A stretch of DNA of 64,000 nt from Microstegium vimineum (GCA_022036555.1 CM039128.1:21778171-21842170), one strand, 5' to 3'. Numbered from the stretch's first letter, positions 23,234 to 35,780 are shown. Program-made: numbers and translations. Notes: generated from the letters alone by a model not told the origin.

Positions 23234-24970
23234 GTGGAGAAATCTGAGCCTCCATCCAAGCCCTCTATAGAACTTAAACCCCTTCCTACTAGTTTAAAAT
23301 ATACTTTTATAAATAACGATCGTGAGACTCATGTGATCATCAGCGACAAACTCTCTCCTGAAGAGTCCTTTAAACTCCTCACTGTATTAGAAAAGCATCA
23401 ATCAGTATTAGCCTATTCTCTTCAAGATCTCAAGGGCATTAGTCCCGCTCTTTGCACACATCACATTCCTATAGAACCTGAGGCTCTTCCATCTAGAGAA
23501 CCCCAGCGAAGATTGAATAATGCGATGAGAGAAGTAGTAAAGAAGGAGGTCTTGAAACTCTTGCACACAGGGGTCATCTACCCAGTTCCTCATAGCGAAT
23601 GGGTTAGCCCTGTGCAAGTTGTGCCTAAGAAGGGAGCTATGACGGTCGTTCGAAATGACAAGAACGAGTTGATTCCTCAACGAACCATCACGGGTTGGAG
23701 GATGTGTATAGATTACCGAAAACTTAATAAGGCTACAAAGAAAGATCACTTCATGTTACCCTTCATCGATGAGATATTGGAACGTCTTGCAAAACATTCT
23801 TTCTTTTGTTTCCTTGATGGTTATTCGGGTTATCATCAAATATCAATCCACCCCGATGATCAAAGTAAGACTACCTTCACATGCCCCTATGGAACATATG
23901 CTTATAGGAGAATGTCATTCGGCCTATGCAATGCTCCTGCTTCTTTCCAAAGGTGCATGGTGTCCATCTTCTCCGATATGATCGAAGAAATCATGGAAGT
24001 TTTCATGGACGACTTCTCTGTCTATGGAAAGACTTTCAATGATTGCCTTGAGAATCTGGACAGAGTCTTACAAAGATGTGAAGAAAAGCACTTAGTCCTG
24101 AACTAGAAAAAATGCCACTTCATGGTTCGGGAAGGCATAGTGCTAGGACATAGAGTGTTCGAACGTGGGATAGAAGTGGATAGAGCTAAAATTGAAGCCA
24201 TAAAACAACTTCCACCTCCCACGAATGTCAAGGGAATTCGTAGCTTCCTTGGGCACACAGGCTTTTATAAGCGGTTCATAAAAGATTTCTCTCAAATTGT
24301 TTGTCCTTTCACAAACTTGCTAGCTAAGGATGCACCCTTTGACTTTAATGATGTGTGCTTAGATTCTTTTCACTATCTTAAAAAAACTCTTGTTTTAGCT
24401 CCAATCATCCAACCCTCTGATTGGACGCTTCCCTTTGAAATAATGTGTGATGCAAGTGATTATGTTGTTCGTGTGGTTTTAGGCCAAACCAAAGATAAGA
24501 AGCATCATGCAATTTCATATGCTAGCAAAACTTTAACAAGGCCACAGTTAAACTATGCAACAACTGAAAAAGAACTTTTGGTCGTGGTTTTTGCTATAGA
24601 CAAGTTTAGATCTTACTTAGTAGGAGCAAAAGTGATCGTCTATACCGATCACGCTGCTCTAAAGTACTTGCTCACTAAGAAAGATGCTAAACCCTGCTTA
24701 ATAAGATGGATCTTGCTACTCCAAGAATTTGACCTTGAAATAAAAGATAAAAAGGGAGTAGAAAATTATGTTGCCGAACATTTGTCCAGAATGCAATTCA
24801 AAGAGGCACATAATTTGCCCATCGATGACTTCCTCAGAGATGACACATTCCTCAAGGTAACAAACTCCAACCTCTGGTATGCAAATATTGTCAACTTTAT
24901 GGTCGCATGCCATGTCCTGCCAGGGGCAAATAAGAAGAAGCTTATTCAGGAGAGTCGAGTGCATCTCTAG
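23234..24970 (+). pseudogene. pol: Athila pol: reverse transcriptase and RNase H (one internal TAG)
   Basis: Two frames in the same phase (23234-24106 and 24122-24970) are separated by one TAG at 24104-24106. The stop replaces the conserved Trp of the LNWEKCHF motif, which fits a TGG to TAG change. RT motifs are intact: WRMCIDYRKLN, FLDGYSGYHQI, RRMSFGLCNAPASFQRCM, the active-site FMDD and FLGHTGFYKRFI. RNase H shows CDASD, TEKELL and YTDHAAL; the last acidic residue is Glu in VAEHLSR where Asp is usual. Integrase continues after the solo LTR at 27123. The protein would copy element RNA to DNA; this copy could make only a truncated product. Confidence 0.9.
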
Positions 24971-25156
24971 GACGAGCCTTACCTCTATAGTGTATGCAAT
25001 GATGGATTGCTAAGAAGATGTGTATCTATGGAGGAGGCAATCAAGAATATGGAAATATGCCATGGGGCAGAGTACGGAGGTCACTATGGAGCATTTAGAA
25101 CTCATGCTAAGATATAACAAAGTGGTTTCTATTGGCCAACCATGTACAAGGATACC

Positions 25157-27122
25157 TGCGAACACATGGTAGATAAGTACCCATGTATATTCAACTTTGA
25201 TGATGAGTGATCGTCCAACACGTGTGTGTTTCAGTTTGAGTGGCTTACCCTAACCTCTGCGAAAGCAGAAAACATGTGCTTGTCTATCGGCTTGTTGTGT
25301 GCAGGTGCTATGCCTAGTGACAGTGGTCAATGGCGTGGAGAAGGTCGAGTAAAGGCTTGCCGTGCCGATGGACTGAGAGCGGTAAAGGGTGGAAGCAGGG
25401 CTCGGACTGAGGGACCATGGGCACTGGCGGACTAGCTGTGGTGGCTAGTACTTGGAACCAGCGAGTGCGAGAAGACATGGAGGTAGACCGAGTCAGCCGA
25501 GTCAAGACGGTGGACGCACGAGTCGAGCGGAGGCTCAGGGGACTCGGAGTCCGACCGGGCGAAGACAAGGTGGCTCGCGTCGAGTGGTTTGGTGGTTTGG
25601 GCCTCAAAACCATCCGCGTCGGTTTCTGAGTTTGGGCCGCAAAACTCGGGGTTCGGTAGTTGAGCCCAAAGCTACCGGTGGCGGGTTTCCTAGGTTTGGG
25701 CCTCAAAACCTAGGCGGAGCTTCCGAGGAAGCGGGGATGGCACGTGGCGGAATCCTGGAGGTTGTGTCGAGGCAACGACAACTCCCGACAGGAAGCGGGG
25801 TCGTCCATTCAAACGAGTGGCTGAGAGTTATCGACTTGGATTACAATGTCTTAGGGCTAGGTAATTCGGTCATGTATCTAGGGGGGCCTTTGGGAAATAG
25901 CCAAAGCCTCGTTAAATAGGGGATGAAGGGGTATCCTCATTCTATCTTGAACCCTAATCACTTGCCCCTCTCTCTCTAGTTCATGAGATCCCTAGGTTGT
26001 TTCTACCAACCTTTGTAAGAACTTGGGTTTGTTGCGAGGAATTGGAGGCCGTAACCTCCGTAAGTCATGGTGGCTTCGATTTCATGATCGTGTCCCCGTT
26101 TTGCTTGTGTTCTTCGCGTTTTGCTTTTCTTCTCTCTTTTTCTCGAGATGATTTCTCTTTGTTGAGAGTAGCTTTGAAAAATCAACTTGAACCAAGTTGT
26201 TGGCAATCGTGAGGAGCTTCTTTGCACCGAAGGAATTCCCCTCAAACCTCACGAGTGCATAGATCGGGCAATTTCTTTGTGGCGTTCTTTGTTTTCCTCT
26301 CTTCCCCCAAATTCGAGTGTTCCCGTTTATCCTCTCCAAATTGAGCGATGATTTCTTCAGGAGAGCTCCCCAACTGCACTAGGATCATGCCTACAAAGTT
26401 TGGTTGCAGTTGATGATCATTTGGTTGAGTTTTGGGAAGATTTGGCGGAGAGAAGTTCGTTTTCGCGGGGAACAGTTTTCTGTCTGTGGGCGTCAGACCA
26501 CCCCGCCTGTGAGCACTGGACCATTGCAAGTAGTCCGGTGGCTCTACTGAGGGTTTCACTCACGCGTCGGACCAGGCCTGTTAGTCCGACGGTGAGCGTC
26601 GTACGAGGTGTCCGGAGGTAGGGTGCTTGCTGTGGTTTTTGCTCTGTGGCGAGTGTGTGCACCGGACCACTTCCTATAGTCCGACGGTGAGCGTCGGACT
26701 AGGTGTCGGGAGCCTAGGCACTTACTGCATGTTTTTGGGGTGAGCTCTGGACTTTCCAAAGTGGGCATCGGTATAGTCTGGTGGTGCTTCGCTGTGCACC
26801 GGACCAAACGCACCAGACCACTTCCATTGGTCCGGTGGTCTTGACAGAGTAGTCCGACGGTTGCTGTTTTCGCCCGTTTTGCCTAGGTTCTTGCCTCTTT
26901 CCCTTAGGGGTTGAGAACCTATGTTTTGGGGTTTCCGGTGAGTTTTTCTCCACTGCCGTTGAGCTCTCATTTCTTCGTTTTCATCTGAATGCCCGCTCGC
27001 GTTGCTCGGGGGAGGTTGAGCACCCAACAACTGGGTTTGTTTTTTGGGAAGAGTGTCCCGAACATTTCGAGAGAAATTTAAGGCTCCCATTCACCCCCCT
27101 TTGGTCCGTTCTCGGTCCTTCA
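25157..27122 (+). mobile_element. Solo LTR of the nested Sirevirus family, TSD ATACC
   Basis: It starts TGCGAACACATGG and ends CTCGGTCCTTCA. ATACC duplications lie at 25152-25156 and 27123-27127. It matches, in opposite orientation, both LTRs of the Sirevirus at 32438-43248, with small indels. It splits the Athila pol between RNase H and the integrase zinc-binding region, and the integrase frame resumes right after the duplicated ATACC. A solo LTR arises by recombination between the two LTRs of a once complete element. The open frames inside are non-coding LTR sequence. Confidence 0.95.
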
Positions 27123-28100
27123 ATACCAAGAGTATGTCAGAAAATGTGTAAGGTGCCAGAAGCACGGGAACATCAATGCCCAAGATGCTATGCCACTCAC
27201 CAACAACCTACAAGTCGAGCCCTTTGATGCATGGGGCATCGACTACATGGGACCCTTTCCTCCATCAAAAGGGTGTGAGTACATCTTAGTAGCGGTGGAC
27301 TATGTGTCCAAATGGGTAGAAGCAATACCCTGCCGCAAAGCAGACTCAGCAAATTCAAAGAGGATGTTCCAAGAAGTGTTATTCCCCAGATTTGGAACTC
27401 CAAAATTGGTCATAAGTGATGGGGGATCTCACTTCGTTGACAAAGGCTTCCACTAGTTCCTCACAGATCAAGGAATCAGACACAATGTTGCAACTCCATA
27501 CCATCCTCAAAAAAGTGGTCAAGCAGAAACATCCAACAAACAAATCAAGAACATTCTGCAGAAGACTATGGATGAGATGGGTACAACTTGGAAAAACAAG
27601 TTACTAGAGGCATTATGGGCATACTGGACCGCATACAAGACACCAATTGGTATGACACCATACCAACTTGTATACAGAAAGACATGCCATTTGCCTGTGG
27701 AATTGGAGTTTAAGGCACATTGGGCAATCAAGAAGTGGAATATGGATCTGCCACCTGCTGGAAAATTCAGAAGAATGCAAATCTCTGAATTAGAAGAGTG
27801 GAGAGAGAAAGCATATCACAACGCTAGAATATATAAGGAGAGAACAAAAAGATGGCATGATAAGAGAATCAAACTCAAGGAGTTCAACCCAGGAGATAAG
27901 GTCTTGCTATTCAACTCAAGATTCAAGCTCTTCGGTCACGGGAAATTGAAAAGCAAATAGGAAGGGTCATACCTCGTCTTCAACGCCGCATCTCATGGAG
28001 CAATTACACTCTAGGACGACGATGGCAAAATCTTTAAGGTAAATGGCCAACGTCTTAAAGTTTTCATGAACATGAATCACCTGAACAAGAAATTGACATG
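27123..28100 (+). pseudogene. int: Athila integrase
   Basis: Just after the solo LTR come the CVRCQKHGN half of the zinc-binding domain and the catalytic core: GIDYMGPFPPSKG (first Asp), LVISDGGSHF (second Asp) and GQAETSNK (Glu), so the D-D-E residues are present. The C-terminal part includes WHDKRIKLKEFNPGDKVLLF. In-frame stops lie at 27454-27456 (TAG where Gln is expected), near 27958 and near 28011. The protein would join element cDNA to chromosomal DNA. The HH half of the zinc finger lies before the solo LTR at about 25080-25150. Confidence 0.88.
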
Positions 28101-28412
28101 GTAGATTTTGTTCTTAATCCAACTTAGAACTAAAATCCACATGTTTTAAATTTTCTGTTTCTTTTTCATGTTTGACCTTAGATTTAGCCTTGCCACCTCC
28201 CATGCAAAATTTTGGCCTATTTGGCCCCAAAAGGGTATCAGTTGATTGCTTAAAAAGGCCTAGCAGCCCGACATTGCGCGGCCTGCATAACCTGACCCAT
28301 GGGAGCCTAGAACCTGACTCGGTTGAACCAAACCATGCCAAAGAGTATCGACCGATCATGGTCCGAGCCCGTTAAAGGTGCCTGTTTCTCGTGAACAATG
28401 GACCAACGTTCC
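28101..28412 (+). other. Athila A post-integrase region, non-coding
   Basis: Follows the integrase end and runs to GTTCC, the target of the Tat insertion. It contains palindrome-like GACTCGGTTGAACC and GTATCGACCGAT motifs, echoing those in the LTR. Confidence 0.6.
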
Positions 28413-29242
28413 TGTTGACACCGTTTTCTGTACGTGTCAATATGAACTGGATACACTAATCAGTAAAAGGGTAGTTACGCCGATCGGTAGAAAGATGATT
28501 GCTTTTCCTTATCGGCATCAGAATCCCACCAATCGGATTGCTGATAGAAACAGGAGATTGAAGAAACGAAAGAAGGTATTGGCTGATCAGAAGGGTGTTG
28601 CCGATGGAAACAGGAGAACATTGCCGATCGGGAATGTTGCCGATGGATGCGAGATGATGTAGCTGACTTTAGCAGGAAGATGCCGATGGCAATAGAAGAA
28701 GGTTGCAGATTAAAGGGATCTACCAATGGAAAGTTTCATCGTGAAGAAGATAGACATGGAAATTAGTAATTATATACTAGTATTTATTTATATTAGTTCG
28801 AGTCTGACTCTTGCACGAGTCATTTATTTCCTTAAAAGTAGGAGTTTTGTTTAGGTATGAGTCGTGTTTGTATACAACTCCTCCTTATCGGGGTATAAAT
28901 ATGTACCTAGGGTCGACGTGAAAAAAAGAATCAATCAAATACAAATCTATTACTTTTTATCTACTTTTCCAACATCTACTTTTATCGCATTAGTTCTAGT
29001 TTATTCACGAGTTCTTATGATCTCGACGGGCTGCATCTACAAGATCTCCGTCTACTTCGTGAGTTCCGCTTTTTGAGCAATTTTAGCCTTGACGTCCGGG
29101 CGCATCGCCGTCGTCTCATTCATCGTTGTTCTAGTTATCGTCCTTGTCGATTAACTGGTCAAATCGACTGACACACCTTTGGAAATCGAGTTCGGGTATA
29201 AGCCCGAGGTGTTCGCAGATCCGACTTTTTTTTGTGTCAACA
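28413..29242 (+). repeat. 5' LTR of the Tat element
   Basis: Starts TGTTGACACC and ends GTGTCAACA. A TATA box TATAAATA is at 28894-28901. It contains six GCCGAT/ATCGGC motifs. Confidence 0.93.
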
Positions 29243-29249
29243 CCTCTTT

Positions 29250-29267
29250 TGGCACACCCGGTGGGAC
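29250..29267 (+). other. Tat primer-binding site
   Basis: TGGCACACCCGGTGGGAC begins seven bases after the LTR, starts with the TGG that pairs with a tRNA CCA tail, and sits where a PBS is expected. I did not determine the tRNA. Confidence 0.7.
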
Positions 29268-29281
29268 CCTAGATACATCTC

Positions 29282-32200
29282 TTGATCAAGATCATGGGTG
29301 GTTCTACTGACGTTGATCCGAAGAACGTCATCGAAGTCTCCGAAGTCGAACTGAAGGATGATCAGAAACAGGCTATGGAGCAGGCTATGGAGGAGTACAA
29401 GCAGCTATATCTGAAATCTTTCAGCCTAAACAGGAGTGGCGACGCAGTCCAGAAGCAAGATCCGCCGTTGCCTCGGCAGGTCACTTTCGATGCCAATCCT
29501 GGTAAGTTGCAAGATATGGTTAATTCTGCATTAAGTCAGGCGCTCATTAGCCATTCCAATGTGTTGTCCAATACTGTATACAATGCTGTCATGCAATCTT
29601 TCAAAGAAGGACAACCACCTAGGTATGTTGCTCCAGCGTATCATCAACCTGGATCGACATCTGTCACGACTTCATCGGCGGCTCCATTGTTCCATCCTGT
29701 GAATCCTTCTACCGATGAAGCTACACCACCAAGATCGAGCCCTGCATGCGTCGTTCGGTTGAACACCGATCCGGTGGCATCGGCAATGTCAGGACATATA
29801 GTCCAGAGTCAGCTAACTCCCTCTAACTGGTGGGGATACGGTATGCCTCTGGATTCATATGTCGATGCTAAGTTGATCCAAGGCAATAGTGCAGCGGGAA
29901 AGGCCTCTATGGAATCGGTAATATCGGCACAACCGATGAGTCCGATAGTACATTATGCTACATCGTCTCCAAATGTGTAGTTGCCACCAGGAGATCTTCA
30001 GATTGCGATACCCAAAGTGGCTTACGGGCAACCATCGGCAGGGTCTTTGCCGATGCAACAAGATTTGGCAGTGGTAAATCGTCCCATGATGATGGCAAAT
30101 CCTCAGACCAGAATGTCGATGCACCAAGGAGGCCAGTTTGTTGAATACTCTAAGACACAAGAGCAACAGACGCCGGATGGCTATCAATTATCGGCAAATC
30201 AGATGTCGATGACTTATAATCCTGGATGGACTAATCAGATTCAACAATAGGTGGTTCAACCTGGACATCAAGTAGCGGGGGCACAACAGTACTATTACCT
30301 GACGGGTACTTAGAATGAAACATCGGTGTATCGACCAATGAATATCATGCCGCAGTATACCCCAGTGGGTGCCCAAGGTTATACATCGGTAAATCAACTG
30401 ATGCATAATATTCAGCAAGGTGGTGCTGCGCCTGTGCCAACCGGACCAGCTTACCCGCCACAAAGGCAAGAAGGGGTATATCAACCAGTCTAGCCGATTA
30501 ATATTCAGCCGATCCATCGGCAGGATCAGGATGCATACTGGGTCTATAAGATAGCCGAAGTGATGAAAGAGCAGTTCGATATCAAGCCTAAGGTCAATAC
30601 GTACTCCTATCGAACGCCATACCCTCAAGCCTACTATTTGATTCCTCTCCCAAATCGATACCAGATGCCGGATTTCACAAAGTTTTCTGGCCAAGATGAT
30701 ACATCGACGATGGAGCACATCAACCGCTTCATTATCCAATGTGGAGAGGCAGCTAACAGAGATGAGCTAAGGGTGAGATTATTCTCGTCATCTTTGTCTG
30801 GATTGGCGTTTACGTGGTTCATCTCGCTTCCTCCAAATTCTCTCATTACTTGGGCCGATCTAGAGAAGCAGTTTCACCAATACTTCTTCTCTGGCGTTCA
30901 TGAGAAGAGGATTACCGATTTAGTCAAGCTTAAACAACGCAATGACGAATCAGTAGAAAGCTTCGTCCAAAGGCTTCGGGATGTAAAGAATAAATGCTAC
31001 AACTTAGTGTTGGATGATCGGCAATTGGCAGATCTAGCCTTCCAAGGGTTGCTGCCACACATTAGGGACAAGTACGCATCTCAAGAGTTCAAGAGTCTGA
31101 GCCATCTCGTGTAGAGAGTTGCCGATCAAGAAGTTAAAGCTTTCGAGCCTAGGAAGACTTGGAACAAGAAGGTGTCTTTCATTGAACAAGAGGAAAATTC
31201 TGAGTCAGATGAAGGAATAGATATCGGCGTGGCCGAGTGAGTGAAGGATAAGAAGCCGATATCTTGTCCGTTTGGTCAAAAGGAGGCTAAAAGATTTACT
31301 TTTGATACAGCTAAAGCCGATAGGATATTTGATCTGTTGCTTCAAGAAGGGCGGATTAAGCTGGCGCCTAATCAAGTAATTCCATCAGCTGAGGAGCTTA
31401 GGAGGATGAGGTACTGTAAGTGGCATGATACAACCTCACACAGTATCAATGATTGCAAAGTCTTTAGGCAGCAGTTGCAGTCAGAAATCGAGTCTGGGTG
31501 AATCAAGTTTGAAAATTCTAGAGCTCAGAGGCCGATGAAAATTGACCAACATCCATTTCCAAATAATATGGTGGAAACCAGTGGAAACGTCAAGGTACTG
31601 ACACGGAAGTAGCCAAGAGAAATTCATCGGTGGATCCTGAACATCACATAGCTATGCAGGATGTAAAGGGAAAGAAGCTTGCCGATAAAAGAGAAGGTAA
31701 AAGAACTGCCGATGATAGCAGCAGCTCCAGGAGGCCGCAGAGACGTGCGTCATATGGCGTTGTAATCACACACAGGAGGCCACGACAGGAATATGAGCGT
31801 TCGCGAGAAGAGCAGCATCGGCAGCAGGAAGAAGAGAGATGCCAAGAGTGGTATCGGCATAAAGATCATTGGAAATATCCCTTCTTCATCCATTGTTGGG
31901 AAGAAGGCATCAAGCTGCCCACTGCCGATAATTGTCCTAAATGCAACGGGTACTATCCTACTGATCGGTCAGAGAAGAAGTCTCACTTTGAAGGTCAGGG
32001 ATCAAGCTATGCTAGGCCGATCAAAGGAAAAGAATCGGTACATGATCGGCTGGGGGGCAAACTCAGTGTACATGACATGCTTGGCAAGCGTATCTGTGAA
32101 GAGGAGATCGAAGAGAGGGCTAATGCAAGGGTGCCTGATGAAGAGATATTCTCTAGAGAGCCAAACATAAGGGGTAATACAAGCCAACATAGTGAGAAAC

Positions 32201-32437
32201 AATACAAACTTGTTTGGAAGACTAAGCTTCCTCAATGGTGTCCCAAAGGCCTGACAAAGAATCAAAGAAGGAGAATCCAGCGTGAACGCCAGAATGATCT
32301 GGGTTATAGCTCTTCGAAGGGAGAACCTCCAGTTTAGGAGTGGAGGCCAAAACACCAGGAGAGGAGTCCATCGGCAGAAGTCAACATGGTTGTTATGTTG
32401 CCGATGGAATTTATGGCACCTACTGGTGCTGAGGAAG
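29282..32437 (+). pseudogene. gag: Tat gag, interrupted by stops and by a Sirevirus
   Basis: The frame probably starts at MGGSTDVDPKNVIE (29294). A Gln/Pro/Met-rich N-terminal part is followed by the retrotransposon-gag domain at 30560-31114 (RYQMPDFTKFSGQDD, WADLEKQFHQYFF, RNDESVESFVQRLRDVKN). A CKWHDTTSHSINDC metal-binding-like segment follows at about 31416-31460 and a second Cys pair, CPKCNGYY, at about 31940. In-frame stops occur at about 29978, 30248, 30312, 30493, 31112, 31238, 31499 and 31611, and the phase changes near 31620. The gag-protease linker (FMAPTGAEE) is cut by the Sirevirus at 32438 and resumes at 43249. It would form the particle shell; this copy is dead. Confidence 0.85.
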
Positions 32438-34412
32438 TGAAGGCCCGAGAACGACGACCAGAGGGGGGGGGGGTGAATGGGAGCCTCAAACTTCTCTCGA
32501 AATGTTCAGGCCACTCTTCCCAAAAACCAAACCCAGTTGCTGGGTGCTCAACCTTCCCCGAGCAACGCGAGCGGGGATTCAGACGAAAACGGTGAAATAA
32601 GAGCTCACTGGCAGTGGAGGAAAATCACCGGAAACCCCAAAACATAGGTTCTCAACCCCTAGGGAAAAGAGGCAAGAACCTAGGGAAAACAGGCGCAAAC
32701 AGTGACCGTCGGACCACTTGATCAAGACCATCAGACCATAGCACAAGGTCCGGAGCCTTCGTCCGACGCTTCTGCAGGTGACCGTCGGACTGGTCTGACG
32801 CCCACTTTTGAAAGTCCAACGCCCACACAGAAACTACACAGTGAGTGCCGAAGCTCCGGACCTCTGGTCCGACGCTCACCGTCGGACTATGGGAAGTAGT
32901 CCGGTGCTCACTCCAGCCTCTGCGCAAAACAACACAGCAAGCTCCCAAGCTCGGGACTTTGGTCCGACGCTCACCGTCGGACTAACGCACCTGGTCCAAC
33001 GCCCTTCGCTGCTTGACACTTTAGCTGGTCAAGACCACCAGACCACATGCAATGGTCCAGAGCTCGGGGAAAGTCGTCCGGAGGGTGGACCGACGCTCTC
33101 GAGCAGAAACTCTAAAACCCGCAAAAACAGTTTCCACTCCGCCAAATCTTCCCAGAACCCAACCAAATGATCACCAACTGCAACCAAACTTTGTAGGCAT
33201 GATCCTAGTGCAGTTGGGGAGCTATCCCGAAGAAATCATCGCTCAATTTGGCTTAGAGCAAAGGGAGGAGAAGAGATTTGGGGAAAAGCTCAAGAACAAA
33301 GAACTCCACAAAGAAAACGCACGATCTACGCACTCGTGAGGTTTGAGGAGAATTCCTTCGGTGCAAAGAAGATCCTCACGATTATGCACAATTTGGTTCA
33401 AACGGATTTGCAAGAGCTACTCCCTACAAAGAGAAATCATCTCGGTAAAATAAAGAGCAAAAGCAAAACACGAAGAACACAAGCAAAACGGGGACACAAT
33501 CATGAAATTGAAGTCACCATGGCTTACGGAGGTTACGGCCTCCGATTCCTCGCGACAAAATCAAGTTCTTACAAAGGTTGATAGAAACAACCTAGGGATC
33601 TCACGAACTAGGGAGAGAGAGAGGGAGGGGGCAAGTGATTAGGGTTCAAGAGATAGACTGTGGGATACCCCTTCACCCTACTTATCGGGCTTTGGCTATT
33701 TCCCAAAGACCCCCCTAGATACATTGAGTGAACTACCTAGCCTATGCATTGCAGTCCAAGCTCCGGAAAATATCTCCCACATTTTGAATGGACGACCTCG
33801 CTTCCTGCCAGGAGTTGCCGTCATCTCGACGCAACCTCTAGGATTCCGCCACGTACCATGCCCGCTTCCTCGGAAGCTCCCTCTAGGTTTTGAGGCCCAA
33901 CCCCAGGAAACCCGTCACCGCTCGAGTTTTGCGGCCCAAACTCGGAAATCGACGCGGATGGTTTTGAAGCCCAAACCACCAAACCACTCGACGCTAGCCA
34001 CCTTGTCTTTGCCCGGTCGGACTCCGAGTCCCCTGAGCCTCCGCTCGACTCGCGCGTCCATCGTCTTGACTTGGTCAACTCGGTCTACCTCCATGTCTTC
34101 TCGCACTTGTCAGTGCCAAGTACTAGCCACCCCAGCTAGTCCGTCGGCGCCCATGGTCCCTTAGTCCGAGCCCCGCTTCCGCCCTTCACCGCTCTCAGTC
34201 CATCGGCACGGCGAGCCTCTACTCGACCTTCTCCACGCCATTGACCACTGTCACTAGGCATAGCACCTGCACACCACAAGCCGATAGACAAGCACATGTT
34301 TCTGCTTTCGTAGAAGTTAGGATAAGCCACTCAAACTGAAACACTCACGTGTTGGTCAATCACTCATCATCAAAGCTGAACTACATGGGTACTTATCCAC
34401 CATGTGTTCGTA
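32438..34412 (-). repeat. 3' LTR of the Sirevirus (1,975 bp)
   Basis: On the minus strand it starts TACGAACACATGG (the 5' LTR has TGCG, so the first dinucleotide is mutated) and ends GGGCCTTCA. The left third (plus coordinates 32700-33120) holds many CCGAC/GTCGG palindromic motifs such as GTCCGACGCTCACCGTCGGAC. Confidence 0.93.
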
Positions 34413-34423
34413 ATCTCCCCCTT
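34413..34423 (-). other. Sirevirus polypurine tract
   Basis: AAGGGGGAGAT directly precedes the 3' LTR on the minus strand. Further copies of the purine motif occur at 34873-34880, 35006-35016 and 35047-35056, a multiplication known from Sireviruses. Confidence 0.9.
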
Positions 34424-35780
34424 GATGAGTGCATTGTCAACACAAGTGCATTTCAGATTTAAGCCATAAGGTAAAGCTCTCCAAATGACCAAAAAGCTAC
34501 CAAAGCCAAAACGGAGTCACTTGAGAGAAGCAAACACGATACCAATTAAAAGCATCCTCAAAAACACCTTAAGACAAAGCCACTTACAGATGCCAAACAA
34601 AAGCACATGGGCAACGGCTTGACTCAACCAAGCAAAACAAAGCTAGCCCTCAAGAAGAGGCAGAAAACGGGCTCAACACCGCTAGCAAGTCCAAGAAACC
34701 AGTCATAGTTCTCAAAGCTCAGACTTCCAATTTAAACACTAGGGGAGCTCAAAAGATACCAATTGAAACCACTTACGTCCCCTAATGATCAAGAAGCAAT
34801 CGAAACCTGTCAATACCAACATAACAAGCTAGACCCTCCAGAAGAGGCAAAGGCTCAACACATCTAGTAAAACTCCCCCTGGGAACAAGCATACTTAAAA
34901 TACCAAGAAGGGTGAAATGAGACAAGTAAGGAGATACCAATTTAAAGAGAGATACCAATTGGAAGACCAAAGCGTACCAAAGCTCAAAAGGCCACACATT
35001 CCAAAATCTCCCCCTTGGTTAATGCAAGTATGAAAATGCACTATTTTCTCCCCCTTGATTGTATACGATGAAATGCACACTTCTCCGCCTTGTTGACACA
35101 TGTAGCTCATCAAACATCAACAACTCAAGATCCGGCTACAAATGCCATGAAATGCAAAATGAGTGCAAAAGCTTCATAGTTAGAGCAAAGACAATGAATA
35201 GATGCTCTAAGTGATGTGATCCTATGAGAATAGGAAAAGCTCTACATGCCCAACAAAGACTCAAGTTGAGCTTAAGATCACTTTAGAAGCTATTTTAGAG
35301 AGCATTACATGTGAGAGCAGAGAAGGGGTACCACCTCCAAGAGACAGCTAGACATGGCAAACAAGATAGGATCTATCTCAAAGTAGTCTCATGTATAGCA
35401 AGTAAAACTATCCCTTAGCAAAGTTCATACAATAAGCCAATCACCCAACTGAATGAATTTTCCAAATTTTAGAGTTTTGCAGCCAATTTTCAGTTTTAGG
35501 CACATTTAAGTTGTATGCGAGTGGTTGTAAGCAAGGTGATGCCACTGCTTACCAACCGGGCGAAGTCAAAGGACTTGACACACCGGTTTTGGTCATACAC
35601 GACACCGCTCAAATATCAACCCATATGGGAAGCAGTCTCGAATACACGGTGAAGTGCTCACAATGCAGACCCAACTCGATCTTTCCAATTCACAAAACAG
35701 AGAGCAATTTCATTTTAGATATTAATCATGGTGCTCAAAGGTAGTGAATGAAAAAATGAAGAGCCATAGTTACAAGCTTT
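34424..35780 (-). other. Sirevirus 3' spacer, no intact gene
   Basis: The 1.36 kb between the end of pol and the 3' LTR has no conserved frame. It holds three extra PPT-like motifs and repeated ATACCAATT(T/G)-type blocks (around 34530, 34757, 34938 and 34957). No env-like ORF is recognisable. Confidence 0.6.

Larger units (their letters stand above)
20121..28412 (+). mobile_element. Athila-lineage Ty3/gypsy retrotransposon A, left part
   Basis: 5' LTR, PBS, gag, protease-like region, RT-RNase H and integrase occur in Ty3/gypsy order, and the protein motifs match the Athila lineage. The element is interrupted by a Sirevirus-family solo LTR (25157-27122) and by the Tat unit inserted at 28413, beyond which it resumes at 51734. 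No 3' LTR of this copy is found; the Athila-family element B lies where it would be expected. The coding frames carry several stops, mostly TAG, and at least one frameshift, so the copy is dead. Confidence 0.85.

Noticed and set aside
25314..27090. Several 80-155-codon frames in the solo LTR
   Set aside because: All fall inside the LTR defined by termini and TSD; the same frames are broken differently in the sister LTRs.
34424..35780. Envelope-like ORF in the Sirevirus 3' spacer
   Set aside because: No frame over about 80 codons with a signal peptide or membrane segment was seen; PPT-like and ATACCAATT repeats indicate non-coding spacer.
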